Shown piece by piece: positions 1-11,296 of a stretch of 64,000 bases of DNA (positions are counted from its first letter, which is position 1; every line of letters starts with the position of its first letter). A model generated the notes under the pieces. That model did not search any database and had not been told where the DNA came from. It saw only the letters and a list, made by a program, of their open reading frames with translations. The translations under genes were made by a program, and so were the position numbers. The stretch is from Prorocentrum cordatum. Taxonomy: Eukaryota > Sar > Dinophyceae > Prorocentrales > Prorocentraceae. The DNA lies in assembly GCA_963575745.1 (NCBI GenBank), contig CAUYUJ010006480.1, forward strand, positions 319,183-383,182, read 5' to 3'.

Positions 1-359
1 AATCATTTCCGATGGTTGTTTCGGGGGGCCATGTTCTAGATGTTGGGGCCTCTGTTTGACAGGATCAAAGACCATTCCGTGGCATGGCGCTGGAACTAAC
101 GGCGCCACTGCTGCAGCGGAAGAACGATTCGAACCAGCGGAAACGCGGAAATGAGGCCAGCGCTGCAGCAGGAGCACGATTCGGAACGAGCGGTAGCCCG
201 AAAATGAGGCCAACGCTTCAGCGAGAACAACATTTTGAAACAAAACCCAAGCGAAAACCCGGTTCCCGGGAATCCCGTGTGTAAAAAATACGCGGAGGGG
301 GGTGGGCGAATCTTCCCCGGACGTCACCATGGGAGACAGGAGAGTAGTCTTCATCTTGT
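1..359. other. unassigned flank with a short direct repeat
   Basis: No gene is supported. Two imperfect copies of a roughly 50-base unit (about 136-185 and 186-235) share the phrases ATGAGGCCAGCGCTGCAGC / ATGAGGCCAACGCTTCAGC. A 66-codon frame over them is made from the repeat and is not a credible protein. Confidence 0.4.
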
Positions 360-1384
360 GTAACTGTGAAGGAGGAAGAAGAGGAGGAGGAAGAGGAAGG
401 GAAGAGGAGGAGGAGGAGGAAGGGAAGAGGAGGAGGAGGAGGACGAGGAGGAGGGGCAGAATGAGGAGGAGGAGGGGGAGGAGGAGGAGGAGGAGGAGGA
501 GGAGGAGGAGGAGGAGGAGGAGGAGGGCGAGGAGGAGAAGGAGGAGGAGGGAGGAGAAAAGAGCAGGAGAAAGAGGATGGCACAGGGAGGAAGCGGCGGA
601 GGAGGAGGAGGAGGAGGAGAAGGAGGAGGAGGAGGAGGAAGAGGACGTTTTAGACGTTTTGGCCCAGTGCAGCGTGCAGAGGAGAAGAGGGAGCAGGAGA
701 TGGAGGAGGAGGAGGGAGGAGGAGGAGGAGGAAAAGGAGGAGAAGGCAGGGATGGGAGGAGGAGGAGGAGGAGGAGGAGGAGGAGGAGGAGGAGGAGGAG
801 GAGGAGGAGGAGGAGGAGGGAGGGATGGGAGGAGGGGGAGGAGGAGAAGGAGGAGGAGGAGGAAGAGGAGGAGGACGAGGAGGAGGAGGAGGAAAAGGAC
901 GAGGAGGGAGGTGGGAGGAGGCGTACCACCTTAGGATGGAGGACCGTAAGGAGGGAACCGCAAGCAAGGAGGAGGAGGAGGAGAAAGAGGAGGAGGAGGA
1001 GGAGGAGGAGGAGGAGGAGGAGGAGGAGGAGGAGGAGGAGGAGAAGGAACAGGAGGAGGAGGAGGAAGAGGACGTTTTAGACGTTTTGGCCCAGTGCAGC
1101 GTGCAGAGGAGAAGAGGGAGCAGGAGATGGAGGAGGAGGAGAAGAAGGAGGAGAAGGAGGAGAAGGAGGAGAAGGCAGGGATGGGAGGAGGAGGAAGAGG
1201 AGGGAGGAACGGGAGGAGGAGGAGGAGGAGGAGGAGGAGGAGGAGGAGGAGGAGGCGGAGGAAGATTTTTTAACGGCGCCAAGCATCCCACATACACCTC
1301 AACCGGGCGCATCGCCTCAGGATGGAGGACCGTACGGAGGGAACCGTAAGAAAGGAGGAGGAGGAGCAGGAGGAGGAGGAGCGC
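360..1384. repeat. (GGA)n purine tract with an internal tandem duplication
   Basis: About 1 kb of GGA/GGAGGAGAA repeats. Two non-repetitive islands are each present twice: the stretch GACGTTTTAGACGTTTTGGC plus the 50 bases after it starts near 645 and again near 1072, and the phrase AGGATGGAGGACCGTA occurs near 933 and 1319. So a block of roughly 0.4 kb was duplicated in tandem inside the array. Glu-, Gly- and Arg-rich frames on plus and Ser-, Pro- and Leu-rich frames on minus are composition artefacts. Confidence 0.85.
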
Positions 1385-2655
1385 ACGTACCTTGGGGAGG
1401 TCAGTGCTGTGCTAACAATGAGAGAGCAGCCCTGGCGGCGGCGCGCGCCTGAGAGAGCTGCGCAGCCGAGGTGGCGGTCTGCGGCTGCAGTGAACCCCGC
1501 AGCTTGTGGTAAATATGAACGTTGACAGCCACCGTCTCATGGACCCGCTGTCAACCGCCCTCCAAGCCGTCATAGTCGGACTCACCCCCCAGACCGAGAC
1601 GAACCCAGGGATCAGGGGGGAGGAGTAACGTGGCTTGGGGGGGAGGCCGCAGCCCACAGCGGTGGGCATACTATGTAATGAGCAGTGTCGTCCGAACATG
1701 AGCATCCGAATCGACACAAGCTCTGAGGTAAAGTTTCACCCGGCCGCTGGTGATCCAGGCCCCAGAGAAAGTTTTAATATGCGGCGAGGACCTGGAGGGC
1801 AGAGATCGGGCGAGGATGGGGCGGAGGAGACGCCACCGACGACCGACCTCGGGGAGAGAGAGGCGAGGGAGTTGGGGGAACCAAGTGGACATGCGGCGCA
1901 AAATTAGCTGTGGCATGCCGTCAGGAATGCACTGGACCTGAAGGCTCCGAGAGTACTGAACCTGAAACCTCGGCGGTTTTTGGCGAGAGAGGGCTAGCTC
2001 CGCCGCCGTCATGGCATCAGCATGCGCGTTAAGGAGGATGGGTCGGGGCAGGGGAAGACAGGTGAGGGGACCAGGGTCAGAGGACGGGGGGGGGCGAAGA
2101 AAGTAGAGAAACGCTGAACTATGCTTTCCTGAATCCTCCAGCATGAGGCGCACCACTTTCCAGCAATAGCGCGTTGGAAGGGGCCTTCGGCCGTTGCTCT
2201 GAGCTGGAGTCGCTGGAACGCATCCCGCCATCCTTTGTAAGTGTGTCCAGCAGCACGCCAGACACAGGAAAAGTTCAGGTATTGCATGGGCCCAGGTGCA
2301 CGGAGCCACCGAAGCGAGTGCAATTCCTTCAGGGCGAAGGACGAGGGCGGCAAACGCAGCAATGTGTGCAAAGCATGCGCCTCTTTTTGAAGGATGAGGG
2401 GAGGGAAGAGGAAGAACTGAGCAACGTACGAGAGGCAGGGGAGAATGAGGACACGATAAAGGCGCAAGCATGCATCTGCAGGGGCACGCGTGCCAGCGAC
2501 CATTCGACAGCGGGCCCACCACTTTTGTCCGCCAGCAGCGAACTGGTCCTGCACCGTCGCCCCTGGGCCAATTTGAATCCCGAGGTAACGGCAGAAACTA
2601 CAGATCTCAAATTCGGTCCACTCCGGAACCAGGGTCGACACAGCAGCACGAAGCA
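1385..2655 (-). mobile_element. 5'-truncated non-LTR retrotransposon (LINE) remnant, type B
   Basis: The minus strand encodes the region after the RT palm of a dinoflagellate LINE. From about 2630 downward one frame reads RYLGIQIGPGA, then CLSYVAQFF and LLRLPPSSFALKELHSLRW: the thumb and connection region that follows the catalytic core in these elements. Further down another frame gives IKTFSGAWITSGRV. After a frameshift comes the zinc finger CSCSDDTAHYIVCPPLW (about 1710-1640), with spacing typical of the C-terminal finger. The fingers, palm and endonuclease are absent, so the copy is 5'-truncated. At least two frameshifts and a stop make it dead. Both ends abut (GGA)n tracts (360-1384 and 2656-2710). 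Identification rests on motif order read by eye. The 3' limit is approximate. Confidence 0.72.
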
Positions 2656-2720
2656 GGAGGAGGAGGAGGAGGAGGAGGAGGAGGAGGAGGAGGAGGAGGA
2701 GGAGGGAGGAGAAGGCAGGA
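2656..2720. repeat. (GGA)n microsatellite at the 5' edge of the LINE remnant
   Basis: A near-perfect GGA run next to the truncated 5' end of the minus-strand LINE remnant. Confidence 0.9.
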
Positions 2721-2744
2721 CGGAGGAGGGAGGGGGAGGAGGGC

Positions 2745-3170
2745 TTTTTCCAGATCGCGAAATCGGATCGGATCGGAACGAGCATCGAATCGGGCTGAGT
2801 CGGCTTGGAATCGTGATCGATCGGCTCGGAACGAGCATCGAATCGGGCCGAGTCGGCTCGGAATCGAGAACTAGTCGAATCAGCTGCGCCCAGATAAACA
2901 ACAACGCTGTGCAAGCATCGGGCGGCATCGGATCGCCAAGAAATCTACAGCGCATCGGATCGAGCCCAGCAAATCGGACATCGAGTCGGATCGATCGAAT
3001 CGAAATGATCCCTGGAGGAGTCACAGGGGCCGAGCTTGAGCGGATTCTGGTCGGCGTCGGGGCGAGGGGACGTCGGTCTTCCGATGGTCCTCGAATGCGT
3101 GTCAGCGCCAGCGTGTGCTTGTCCACTGGAGCCTTTTCCGTGCGACGCAAGCACCGTGGTGAGGGCCGGC
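2745..3170. repeat. GATCGG-rich dispersed repeat, copy 1
   Basis: Rich in GATCGG/GAATCGG words. A unit of about 54 bases (CGGAACGAGCATCGAATCGG plus about 30 bases) is directly repeated near 2775 and 2828. The stretch from CTGCGCC to GGCGGCATCGGATCG (about 2884-2936) is matched closely at 43121-43172, so this is one of at least two dispersed copies. Long frames through it are not credible proteins. Confidence 0.6.
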
Positions 3171-3469
3171 GCGGGCTGAACGGCGTAAACTTACTGGACT
3201 CGTGCTGCCGATTTTGGTTTGAATCCGCATATCTTAGGGGGGGCCCGTGGGCTTCTATAAAGCCTTCTCATAGGCGGGAGAGCTTCGGAAAAAACCCTGT
3301 TCTTCTCGGAACGCCGACGCCCTCGTGCCCCTCTCGCTTCTTCACGCCGCCGACCTTCTTGTGGACGCCGGCCTCGATCTCCCAGTGGATACTCTCCTCG
3401 GGGAGCAAAACAAAAAAACGATATCGAACAGCAACAACAACACGCACACACACAAGCATTCGGTCGTCC
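3171..3469. other. unassigned sequence
   Basis: No gene, RNA or recognisable repeat seen. It contains a short A-rich stretch with (CA)n (about 3411-3457). Confidence 0.3.
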
Positions 3470-3611
3470 TCGCGGACATCGCCGGCCTGTGCAGGACCAC
3501 CATCCTGGAAGTACCAGCCCGTTCCTCTGGCGCGCGGAGCGCGCCAGGGCAGGAGAGGCGTCGGAGGCGCCGCCAGGAGCGTCCAGTGCCGATTGCAAGA
3601 CATCCGCGCGG
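3470..3611. repeat. inverted-repeat (MITE-like) element, family 1, diverged copy
   Basis: A perfect central palindrome CTGGCGCGC-GGA-GCGCGCCAG lies at 3527-3547. The right arm, CAGTGCCGATTGCAAGACAT then CCGCGCGGG, matches the right arm of the better copy at 24437-24560. The left arm is degraded. Other copies are at 36001-36103 and 42728-42852. Confidence 0.65.
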
Positions 3612-3789
3612 GTATTCGAAAGCTTTCGCTTTGGGATCTGTTCTTCTTCGACAGATCATAGGTTGGGGGGGGTGAAACAAAGCGAAACTGAGCCCCCCAA
3701 CTGGGACAAGTGTTTCGGTTTCGATTCGTGTCGCTCGTGCGGGCGAGACGAAGCTGCGCGAGTTACTGCACTAGCTCAGGCCAGGCCAA
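3612..3789. other. unassigned spacer
   Basis: Nothing recognised. Confidence 0.3.
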
Positions 3790-4235
3790 GATGAAGCGAC
3801 TCGGCCACGTCCGCCAGGGCGTGCCTGTGGATTGTCCCGGTGGTTGTCCCGATGGTTGTCTCGTGGCTGTCCCGAGGACGTCTCGAGGGTGACCCGTGTT
3901 TGCCTCGCGGTTGCCCCGTGGTTGTCCCATTGTTGTCGCACGATTGCCCCGTGGTTGCCCCATGCTTGTTCCGTGCTTGTTCTGTGGCTGTCCCGTCGAT
4001 GTCGTCCTGTGGTTGTCGCGTGGTTGCCAATGGTTGTCCCGCGGTTGTCCCGTGGTTGTCCCGTTTGTGCTCCGTGGTTACATTGTGGTTGTCTTGCTGT
4101 TGTCGCGCGGTTGCCCCGTGGTTGCCCCATCCTTGTCCCGTGCTTGTTCCGCGGCTGTCCCGTCGCTGTCCTGTGGTCGTCGCGTGATTGCCCGTGGTTG
4201 TTTCGCAGCTGTCCCGTAGCTGCCCCGTCTGTAGA
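3790..4235. repeat. 12-bp minisatellite (TTGTCCCGTGGT)n
   Basis: About 35 degenerate copies of a 12-base unit. Because 12 is a multiple of 3, all frames stay open and give repeats such as GQPRDN on minus and VVPWLSRGC on plus. This is a compositional effect, not evidence for a gene. Confidence 0.85.
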
Positions 4236-4699
4236 TGGATAGATGATGAGACCGGTACATAGATTGTGGTAGTGAGGCCAAGAGGTAGAGAGATCGATTG
4301 ATATCTTGGTTGCGGGATCGATGAATAGATACTGCGACCGATAGCGTAGGAATATCGATCGATCGATTTCGAGCTATGTCTCTCTCACTCTCTCTCTATC
4401 GTTGTATAGATGTGTATCATTATGTATGTACATCTACATGCGTGTACATATAGATGTATACACAATTATGTGAACAAATGCCGATGCAACCAGATGTACA
4501 TAAACACGTTTAAATATGTGTATGCCTCCATTTGTACATATATATATATATATATATACACACGTGCTAGAGTGAGGGGGGCGAGCGGTCATTCATTGTC
4601 CCTGGGCGCGTGACTGAAGTGAGGTTCCGCGATGCTTACTGAATGTTTGTTAAAAACAAATCAGTTGATCCCCCCTCTGGCGCACATTGCGTTCTCAAT
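4236..4699. other. AT-rich spacer with (CT)n and (TA)n
   Basis: Contains CTCTCTCACTCTCTCTC near 4379 and a (TA)n run near 4539-4557. No gene seen. Confidence 0.5.
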
Positions 4700-5725
4700 C
4701 TTAACGGTGGATTAACTCAACAGCGTAGTGTCGATAGCGTACAACAGCATAGTGTCAACAGCGTAGTGTCAACATCGTAGTGCCAACAGCACAGTGCCAA
4801 CAACGTAGTGTCAACCAACGGCGTAGCAACAGCGTAGTGTCAACAGCGTAGTGTCATCAGCGTAGTGTCAACCTACGGCGTAGCAACAGTGTAGTGTCAA
4901 CAGCGTAGGGTCAACCAACGGTGTAGCAGCAGCCTGAATGTCAACAGCGTAGTGTCAACATTGTACTGTCAACCCACATCGTACTGTCGACAGCGTATGG
5001 CTAGCTGCGCGAACCAACGACATTGGGTGACCTCTGAGCGTACTGTCTACCGACACCGTAATGTCAACACCGTAATGTCAACAGCGTGGTGACAAGAGCG
5101 TAGTGACAACAGCGTAGTGTCAATGACGCAGTGTCACAGCGTAGTGTCAGCAGCATGAACCAACAGCGTAGCCGAAAACAATGTTGTAGCGTCGCCCAAC
5201 ATCGTAATCTCAACAGCGTAGCGTCAACAGCGTAATGTCAACAGCGTAGCGTTGTAGTGTCAACAGCGTAGTGTCAACAGCGCAGTGTCAACGAACGGCG
5301 TAGCAACAGCGCAGTGTCAACACCGCAATGTCAACAGCGTAGTGTCAACAGCGTAGTGTTGACAGCTTACTGCCAACAACGTACTGTCAACAGCGTAGTG
5401 TCAACAGCGTAGTGTCAACAGCGTAGTGTCATCAGCGTAGTAACAACAGCGTAGTGCCAACAGCGTAGTGTCAACAGCGTAGTGTCAGCAGCGTAGTGCC
5501 AACAGCGTAGTGTCAACAGCGTAGTGTCAGCAACATGAACCAACAGCTTAACGGGAAGTAGCAGCGTAGCGTCGACCAACAGCGTCATGTCAACAGCGTA
5601 GCGCCAACAGCGTAATGTCGACAGCGTAGCGTCGTAGTGTCAACAGCGTAGTGCCAACAAGACAGTGTCAACAGCGCAGTGTCAACAGCGTAGCGTCAAC
5701 AGCGTGTCAACAGCGTGGCGGCGGT
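4700..5725. repeat. 14-bp minisatellite (GTGTCAACAGCGTA)n, block 1
   Basis: Dozens of copies of a 14-base unit with occasional inserts such as CCAACGGCGTAGC. Unit identity varies without ordered spacers, so this is a decayed minisatellite. Confidence 0.9.
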
Positions 5726-6284
5726 GGCGCGGAGGCGTTCCACCAGGCAGCCAGAGGAAGCCGCGGCTGGCCGCTTCCTCTGCGCCATCGGCCGCGCGGA
5801 GGCACCCGCCGCCGACGCGGGCGCTTGGCGCGAGCCGAAATGGCAGGACCCATGAGAGAATAAGGAAGGGAGAAGTCGCGAGGACGAGGACCCAGGTGCT
5901 GGTCGTCGTCGTCGTCGTCGTCCTCATCCTCCTCCTCCACCTCCTCCTCCTCCTCCTCCTCCTACTCCTCGTCCACGTCCTCGTTCTCATTGGAACTCTG
6001 GAACTATCGATCCGCTGTCCCGTGCAAACACAATAAATTGGGTGGTGGCATCACCATTGCAAGGCGGTATGCGCTGTAACTCCCCTTCCCGTTGATACTA
6101 CCGCGGCCCTCAAACCACCCACCCCCCACTTACCCTTGGCCTTGCTGGGCACATGGCCAATAGCTCGATTAGGTGCATGGGGGGGGGGGGCGAGGGAGTC
6201 TAGAGATGGGAGCGAAGGCCCGGAATGAGACGGGCCACGCATATCATTCGAGATGTGGATATGTGACGTGTCGCAGCCGCCAGC
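5726..6284. other. spacer with (GTC)n and (CTC)n
   Basis: Interrupts the 14-bp minisatellite. GTC then CTC triplet runs lie at about 5900-5970. Frames across them are short and repetitive. No gene seen. Confidence 0.5.
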
Positions 6285-7470
6285 CAGCAGCGTATTGTCA
6301 ACCAATAGCACAATGCCAACCAACAGCGCAAAGAAAACCAACAGCGCCGTGTCAACCAACAGCGAAGCGTCAGCAACATCATGCCAACCGACCGCGTCAT
6401 TGCAACGACGTAGTGTCAACAGCGTCGCGTCAGCAACGTGGTGTCAACAGCGTAGTGTAAGCAGCGTAGTGCCAACAACGTAGTGTCAACAATGCAGTGC
6501 CAACAACGTATTACCAGCAATGTAATGTCAACATAGTACTGTCAACAGCGTAGTGTCAGCAACGTAGTGCCAACAGCGTAGTGCCAACCAACATTGGAAT
6601 ATCAACAGCGCGATGTCATCAGGTCAAAATCACTATGGGCGGTTTTGGGAGCGACGAGCAGCTCGCAGCGCACTGTCGAAAGCACGTTGTTAATAACGTG
6701 GTGTCAACAGCGTAGTATCAACATCGCAGTGCCAACAGCGTGCTGTCAACAAACAGTGTGAGCAAAACCGTCAACGGCGCAATGTCAAAACCTCGCTAGA
6801 AGCTTGCAGTGAGCGTAGAGCGTCTGTTAATGCCAACAGGGTCGTGTCAACAGCGCAGCGTCAAAAGTAGCAGCGTGCGAGCAGCGTACATCGTCTCCTC
6901 TCAATGCCAACAGCGTAGTGTCAACAGCGCAATGTCGCATGTAGGAGCGGGCGAGAAGCGTGCAGCGTCTCCTGTCAGTGCTAACGGCGTAATGTCAACA
7001 ACGCAACGCACTGTCAGAGGTACGAACGAGTACCAAGAGCGTCCAGCGTCTGCTCTTGATGCCAACGGCGCTCCTACATGCCAACAGGGTACTGTCAACA
7101 GCGCAGTGTCAGAGATTCAGGAACGCAGAGCCTCTCCTCTTAATGCCAACTGCCAACAACGTAGTGTCAACAGCGCAGTGTCAGAGATTCAGGAGCGCAA
7201 AGCCTCTCCTCCTAATGCCAACTGCCAACAACGACGTAGTGTCAATAACGTAATGTCAACGGCGCAGTGTCAGAGACCCAGGAGCGCAGAGCCTCTCCTC
7301 TTGATTCCAACTGCCAACAACGACGTATTGCCAACAACGTAGTGTCAACAGCGCAGTATCAACAGCGCGCTGTCACATATTAGAAGCGCGCGGTCTCTCC
7401 TCGGAATGCCAAAAGCGTCGTGTCAACAGCGCAGTGATGATTCACCCTTGCGTTACATAATGTCGACAGC
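6285..7470. repeat. 14-bp minisatellite, block 2, with longer super-units
   Basis: The same CAACAGCGTAGTGT unit as 4700-5725. From about 7080 it is built into a longer unit of about 70-80 bases carrying GTCAGAGATTCAGGAGCGCA and CCTCTCCTCTTAATGCCAAC, present about three times. The 177-codon frame at 6809-7342 comes from this periodicity. Confidence 0.85.
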
Positions 7471-7529
7471 GTAATGTAAATTCACTGTTTGAACTTCAAT
7501 TCACTGTTAAGAGATGCCTTGTCTCAATT

Positions 7530-8310
7530 GAAGTGCCCCTCCCGGGGCTCGCACCCTGTTTTTTATCATGGAAGATCGTGAAGCACAAATTGGGCCCTGG
7601 CCCCCGAACTACAACAACAACGGCTCCCGCCTGATGCTTCCTCACAACTTATTAGCCCCCCCGCTCCCGTTTGAAACTTCCTCGCAGTTTACAATAGAAT
7701 CGTGCTCTCGCCTAAAACTCCCTTGCAATTTACTAAGGCGCCGCGCTCCCGCCATTCAGGAATTGCATTCTCGCCCTGGACCTCCTTTTAATTCACTTGG
7801 GAATCGCGCTCTCGCTCGACACTTCCTGGCGAATTTTGCAAGACCCACTCATTCGCGACCCGCCCGTTCGACCCGCCCGTCAAGGTCCGCCCGCCTGACC
7901 TGCCCGGGAAGGCCCGCAGTCGCTCCTCGTTGCGTTTCGCCCGTTCCGATGCCCGTCGCTGCCCCTGGCGATACTGCAGTCGGATTTGAAGGCCCCGCCG
8001 CTGCCTTCGTGGCCTCCTCGATGCCTTTCGTGGCCCTGCTATTTGAGCCCCTCGATGCCGTTCGTGGCCCCGCAGTCGCCTTTCGTAGGCCCCTCGCTGA
8101 CCTTCGCGGCCCCGATGTAGCTCTTCGTGGCCCTCTCGCTGCCCATCCTGGCCTCTTTGCAGCCTTCAGCGGCGCCCTTCCATTTACGGCTGCTCCAATT
8201 TCACGTGGCAGGGAAGAAACATATCTCGCTAAAGAGGGCACGATCGAAGACGAAGAGGGCGGGTATCCAGGGCTCGGGAAGCACAGGTTGATTGACACGC
8301 ACGCGCATAA
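7530..8310. repeat. dispersed repeat unit, copy 1
   Basis: Starts with CTCCCGGGGCTCGCACCCTG and TTTTTTATC, continues with degenerate units of about 60 bases carrying AATCGCGCTCTCGCTCGA and ends with GATCGAAGACGAAGAGGGCG. The same order recurs at 8400-9060 and 13055-13620. The header alone recurs at 10240-10280. A 252-codon frame covers it but has no recognisable domain and is not shared by the other copies. Confidence 0.7.
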
Positions 8311-8399
8311 GAGCAAACAGTCTTAATTCATCTTTGCTGTTGATAGTGTCGAATTCTCATGTCTTACAAGTAGTTATTGTCGATCCCCCCTCCAATGAC

Positions 8400-9060
8400 C
8401 ATTGCATTTTTCAATTGACGTGCTCCTTGCGGGGCTCCCACCCTGTTTCTTATCAGGGGAAGCTTGGTGTCACCAAACTGTGTCCATGGCTCCCGCTTTA
8501 CAACAACAGCGGCTCTGGCCGGGTACTTCCTCACAGTGTATTTCAAAGTCGCGCTCTCGCGCGGAACTTCCTCACAGTGTATGAAGGCATCGCGCTCTCG
8601 CGTGGGATCTCCTCGCAATCTATTCCAATGCCGCGTTCCGACGCTCAGGAATCGCGCTTTCGCTGTGGTTGCTCTCTCGATTTATTTGGGAATCGCGCCA
8701 TCGCTCGAGGCCTCCTCGCGATCCATGCAGTATTCACCCTGCAGCAGCCCGCCTGCTCGACCCGGCTGTTTGGGACCGCCTACCCGACCCGCCCGTTAAG
8801 TATCAGCCCGTCTGGCTCTGCCACGTGCTTCCTGCTCGTAGCCCCATCTTGCTAATCCCGTGTTCCATCTTTCTCCCTTCTCCTTCTATCCGTCCGCTCT
8901 TTTCCTGTTTCGGGGGCTTCACCAAGTACGTGCGGCAGGTAAGGAAGATATACCTCCAGGGGGGTTCGATCGAAGATGGAGAGGGCGGAGATCGAGGGTT
9001 TGGGATATACGTGTTGAATGGCGCCCGGTCATGAGGCCTTGGCGCTGTCGTGAAGCAGTA
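8400..9060. repeat. dispersed repeat unit, copy 2
   Basis: Header CTCCTTGCGGGGCTCCCACC, then the same AATCGCGCTCTCGC-type units, then GATCGAAGATGGAGAGGGCG and GGGTTTGGGATATACGTGTT, as in the third copy at 13055-13620. Confidence 0.7.
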
Positions 9061-9109
9061 TCGAAACTTCATGCGAAGCCGATTCGCAATCAGCAAAACC
9101 AACTGATCA

Positions 9110-9239
9110 CAAGAGGGGTTACCACACCTGGTGATTGGTAAGACGTGTATGGTTTACGGGCTTGGTTACCACACCTTGCGATTAAAGGGCCGAGGGAGTT
9201 CTCGCAGTTTGGGTTACCACGCCTTGCGATGGATGTGCG
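9110..9239. repeat. short repeats leading into the 73-bp array
   Basis: Three copies of GGTTACCACACCTTGCGAT-like sequence (about 9117, 9164, 9213), directly before the satellite. Confidence 0.6.
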
Positions 9240-9977
9240 TGAAGGGTGGCACCGAATTTCAGAAATGTGGCAAATCCCCTGTGTTTTTGGACCCTGACCC
9301 CGCGGATCTGCGTGAGGGGTGGCACCGAATTTCAGAAATGTGGCAAATCCCCTGTGTTTTTGAACCCTGACCCCGCGGATCTGCGTGAGGGGTGGCACCG
9401 AATTTCAGAAATGTGGCAAATCCCTTGTGTTTTTGGACCCTGACCCCGCGGATCTGCGTGAGGGGTGGCACCGAATTTCAGAAATGTGGCAAATCCCCTG
9501 TGTTTTTGGACCCTGACCCCGCGGATCTGCGTGAGGGGTGGCACCGAATTTCAGAAATGTGGCAAATCCCATGTGTTTTTGGACCCTGACCCCGCGGATC
9601 TGCGTGAGGGGTGGCACCGAATTTCAGAAATGTGGCAAATCCCCTGTGTTTTTGGACCCTGACCCCGCGGATCTGCGTGAGGGGTGGCACCGAATTTCAG
9701 AAATGTGGCAAATCCCTGTGTTTTTGGACCCTGACCCCGCGGATCTGCGTGAGGGGTGGCACCGAATTTCAGAAATGTGGCAAATCCCTTGTGTTTTTGG
9801 ACCCTGACCCCGCGGATCTGCGTGAGGGGTGGCACCGAATTTCAGAAATGTGGCAAATCCCATGTGTTTTTGGACCCTGACCCCGCGGATCTGCGTGAGG
9901 GGTGGCACCGAATTTCAGAAATGTGGCAAATCCCTGTGTTTTTGGACCCTGACCCCGCGGATCTGCGTGAGGGGTGT
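9240..9977. repeat. 73-bp tandem satellite, ten copies
   Basis: The phrase GTGGCACCGAATTTCAGAAA starts at about 9246 and then recurs every 73 bases, with two steps of 72, giving ten copies that are nearly identical. As 73 is not a multiple of 3, overlapping frames of 65-105 codons appear on both strands in all phases, which shows they are not coding. The high identity suggests recent amplification. The unit length matches a tRNA by chance only: no acceptor stem or T-arm is visible. Confidence 0.95.
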
Positions 9978-10644
9978 CGATTTCGAGCCCCCCCAGCAAT
10001 TCAGACAACGCGCCCAGGGGACGCTAAAAATCTGGTTTGGGCCTCCCCCCCCCTCGCGCGGTCAATCAACTAGTTACAGTAACCAGCAAGAAGCAGAACT
10101 GTAACACTGGAAACTACAAGCTACAACTGGTACAGGAAACTGCGACTCCCGCTCCTCGCAGCCTGGTGGCCCTACAAGGGGGCCGGCGGATTGTTGATCC
10201 CCCTTTCACCGACAGATAATGTGTTTTTCAATTCGTATGCTCCTCCCGGGGCTCGCACCCGGCTTTTTATCGGGGAATTATTGCTCAAACTGCGTTATCG
10301 GGCCCCGAGCCGCAACAGCAATCATTTTACCCTCATGCGCGATGCTTCCACACGCAGCATGCGACCATCATGATAACCATCCCCATCATGGGGGATTATT
10401 GTTCTATCGCGGGGGTCCGTTATTCCCATTCCCAGATCTCCCGCCCAATGAGGTCTTGCAAACACCTCCTCCGAGGAATTTTAACATATCCCGCCTCGAA
10501 AACACATGCCCGCGCCGTGCTGCGCCGCTGCGAGACCGCCAGTGGAGCCCCAGCCAAGGGTAAAGCACAAGGAAGTATCGAGCGACAGGATTGGCTTGGT
10601 GGGGATGGGGGCTGTCGGCGGTGAGGCGAGGACCTGGCCCTAAA
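9978..10644. other. unassigned sequence with a repeat header
   Basis: Includes another copy of the header CTCCCGGGGCTCGCACCCGG with TTTTTATCGGGGAA (about 10242-10277). No gene recognised. Confidence 0.4.
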
Positions 10645-11259
10645 TAGAAAAGGAAGAAGTCTCGAGCAGGGGTGCTGTTGTTGATGGGAGCGGCGCCAAT
10701 GCAGAAGAGAGTAGGGCACTAGTCCAGCGTGAAACAACACGAAGTCTCGAGCGGGAGCGCTGGTTCTGTTGGGACGGCGGTTGTCGGCGGCGAGGAGGAA
10801 CACCGCCTTGAGTAAGAAGGGGAGAAGTCTCGAGCAGGAGCCGCGGTTTTGTCGGGACGGGGGCTGTCGGCGGCGAGGAACAGCACCGTTGTCAGGAAAA
10901 AGGGAGGATGCCTCGAGCGAGAGCGTTGTTCTTGCTGGGGGCGGCGCCAATTCAAAAGAGAGTTGGGCGCCAGTCCAGCGTAAAACGGGAGGAAGTCTCA
11001 GGCGGGAGCGCTGGTTTTGTTCGGGCAGCGGCTTTCGGCGGCGAGCAAGAGCACCGGCTCTGAGCAAAAAAGAAGGAAGTCTCGAGCGGGAGCGTTGTTC
11101 TTGCTGGGGGCGGCACCGATGAGAGAAAGAAAAGCGCGCCAGTCCAAGGTAAAACGGAAAGAAGTTTCGAGCGGGAGCGTTGGTTTTTGGGCGGCGGTTT
11201 TCGGCGGCGAGCAAGAGCACCAGCCCTGGGTTAAAAAAAGGAAGTTTCGAGCGGGAGCG

Positions 11260-11260
<1 letters not shown>
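10645..11260. repeat. about 84-bp tandem repeat, mostly alternating A/B monomers
   Basis: Eight units begin with GAAGTCTCGAGCGGGAGCG (near 10652, 10741, 10822, 10909, 10993, 11078, 11162, 11241). Two monomer types occur: A with GGTTTTGTCGGGACGG and TCGGCGGCGAG, B with TTCTTGCTGGGGGCGGC and CAGTCCAGCGTAAAAC. The order is B A A B A B A, then the array ends in (GTT)n. A 266-codon minus frame through it is repeat-derived. Confidence 0.85.
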
Positions 11261-11294
<34 letters not shown>

Positions 11295-11296
11295 GA
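11261..11296. repeat. (GTT)n microsatellite
   Basis: About 11 GTT units closing the 84-bp array. Confidence 0.9.

Noticed and set aside
302-1349. Long Glu/Gly/Arg-rich and Ser/Pro/Leu-rich open frames over the first (GGA)n tract
   Set aside because: All six frames of a GGA repeat lack stops; frames are homopolymeric and mutually overlapping. The same applies at 14815-15955, 26660-26780, 41010-42410, 46800-47440 and 55371-55920.
4700-5725. CRISPR-like array with 14-base repeats
   Set aside because: Units abut without spacers, vary freely, and the host is a eukaryote.
9240-9977. Tandem tRNA genes or a CRISPR array suggested by a 73-base period
   Set aside because: No cloverleaf, no T-arm sequence, no unique spacers between identical repeats; it is a satellite.
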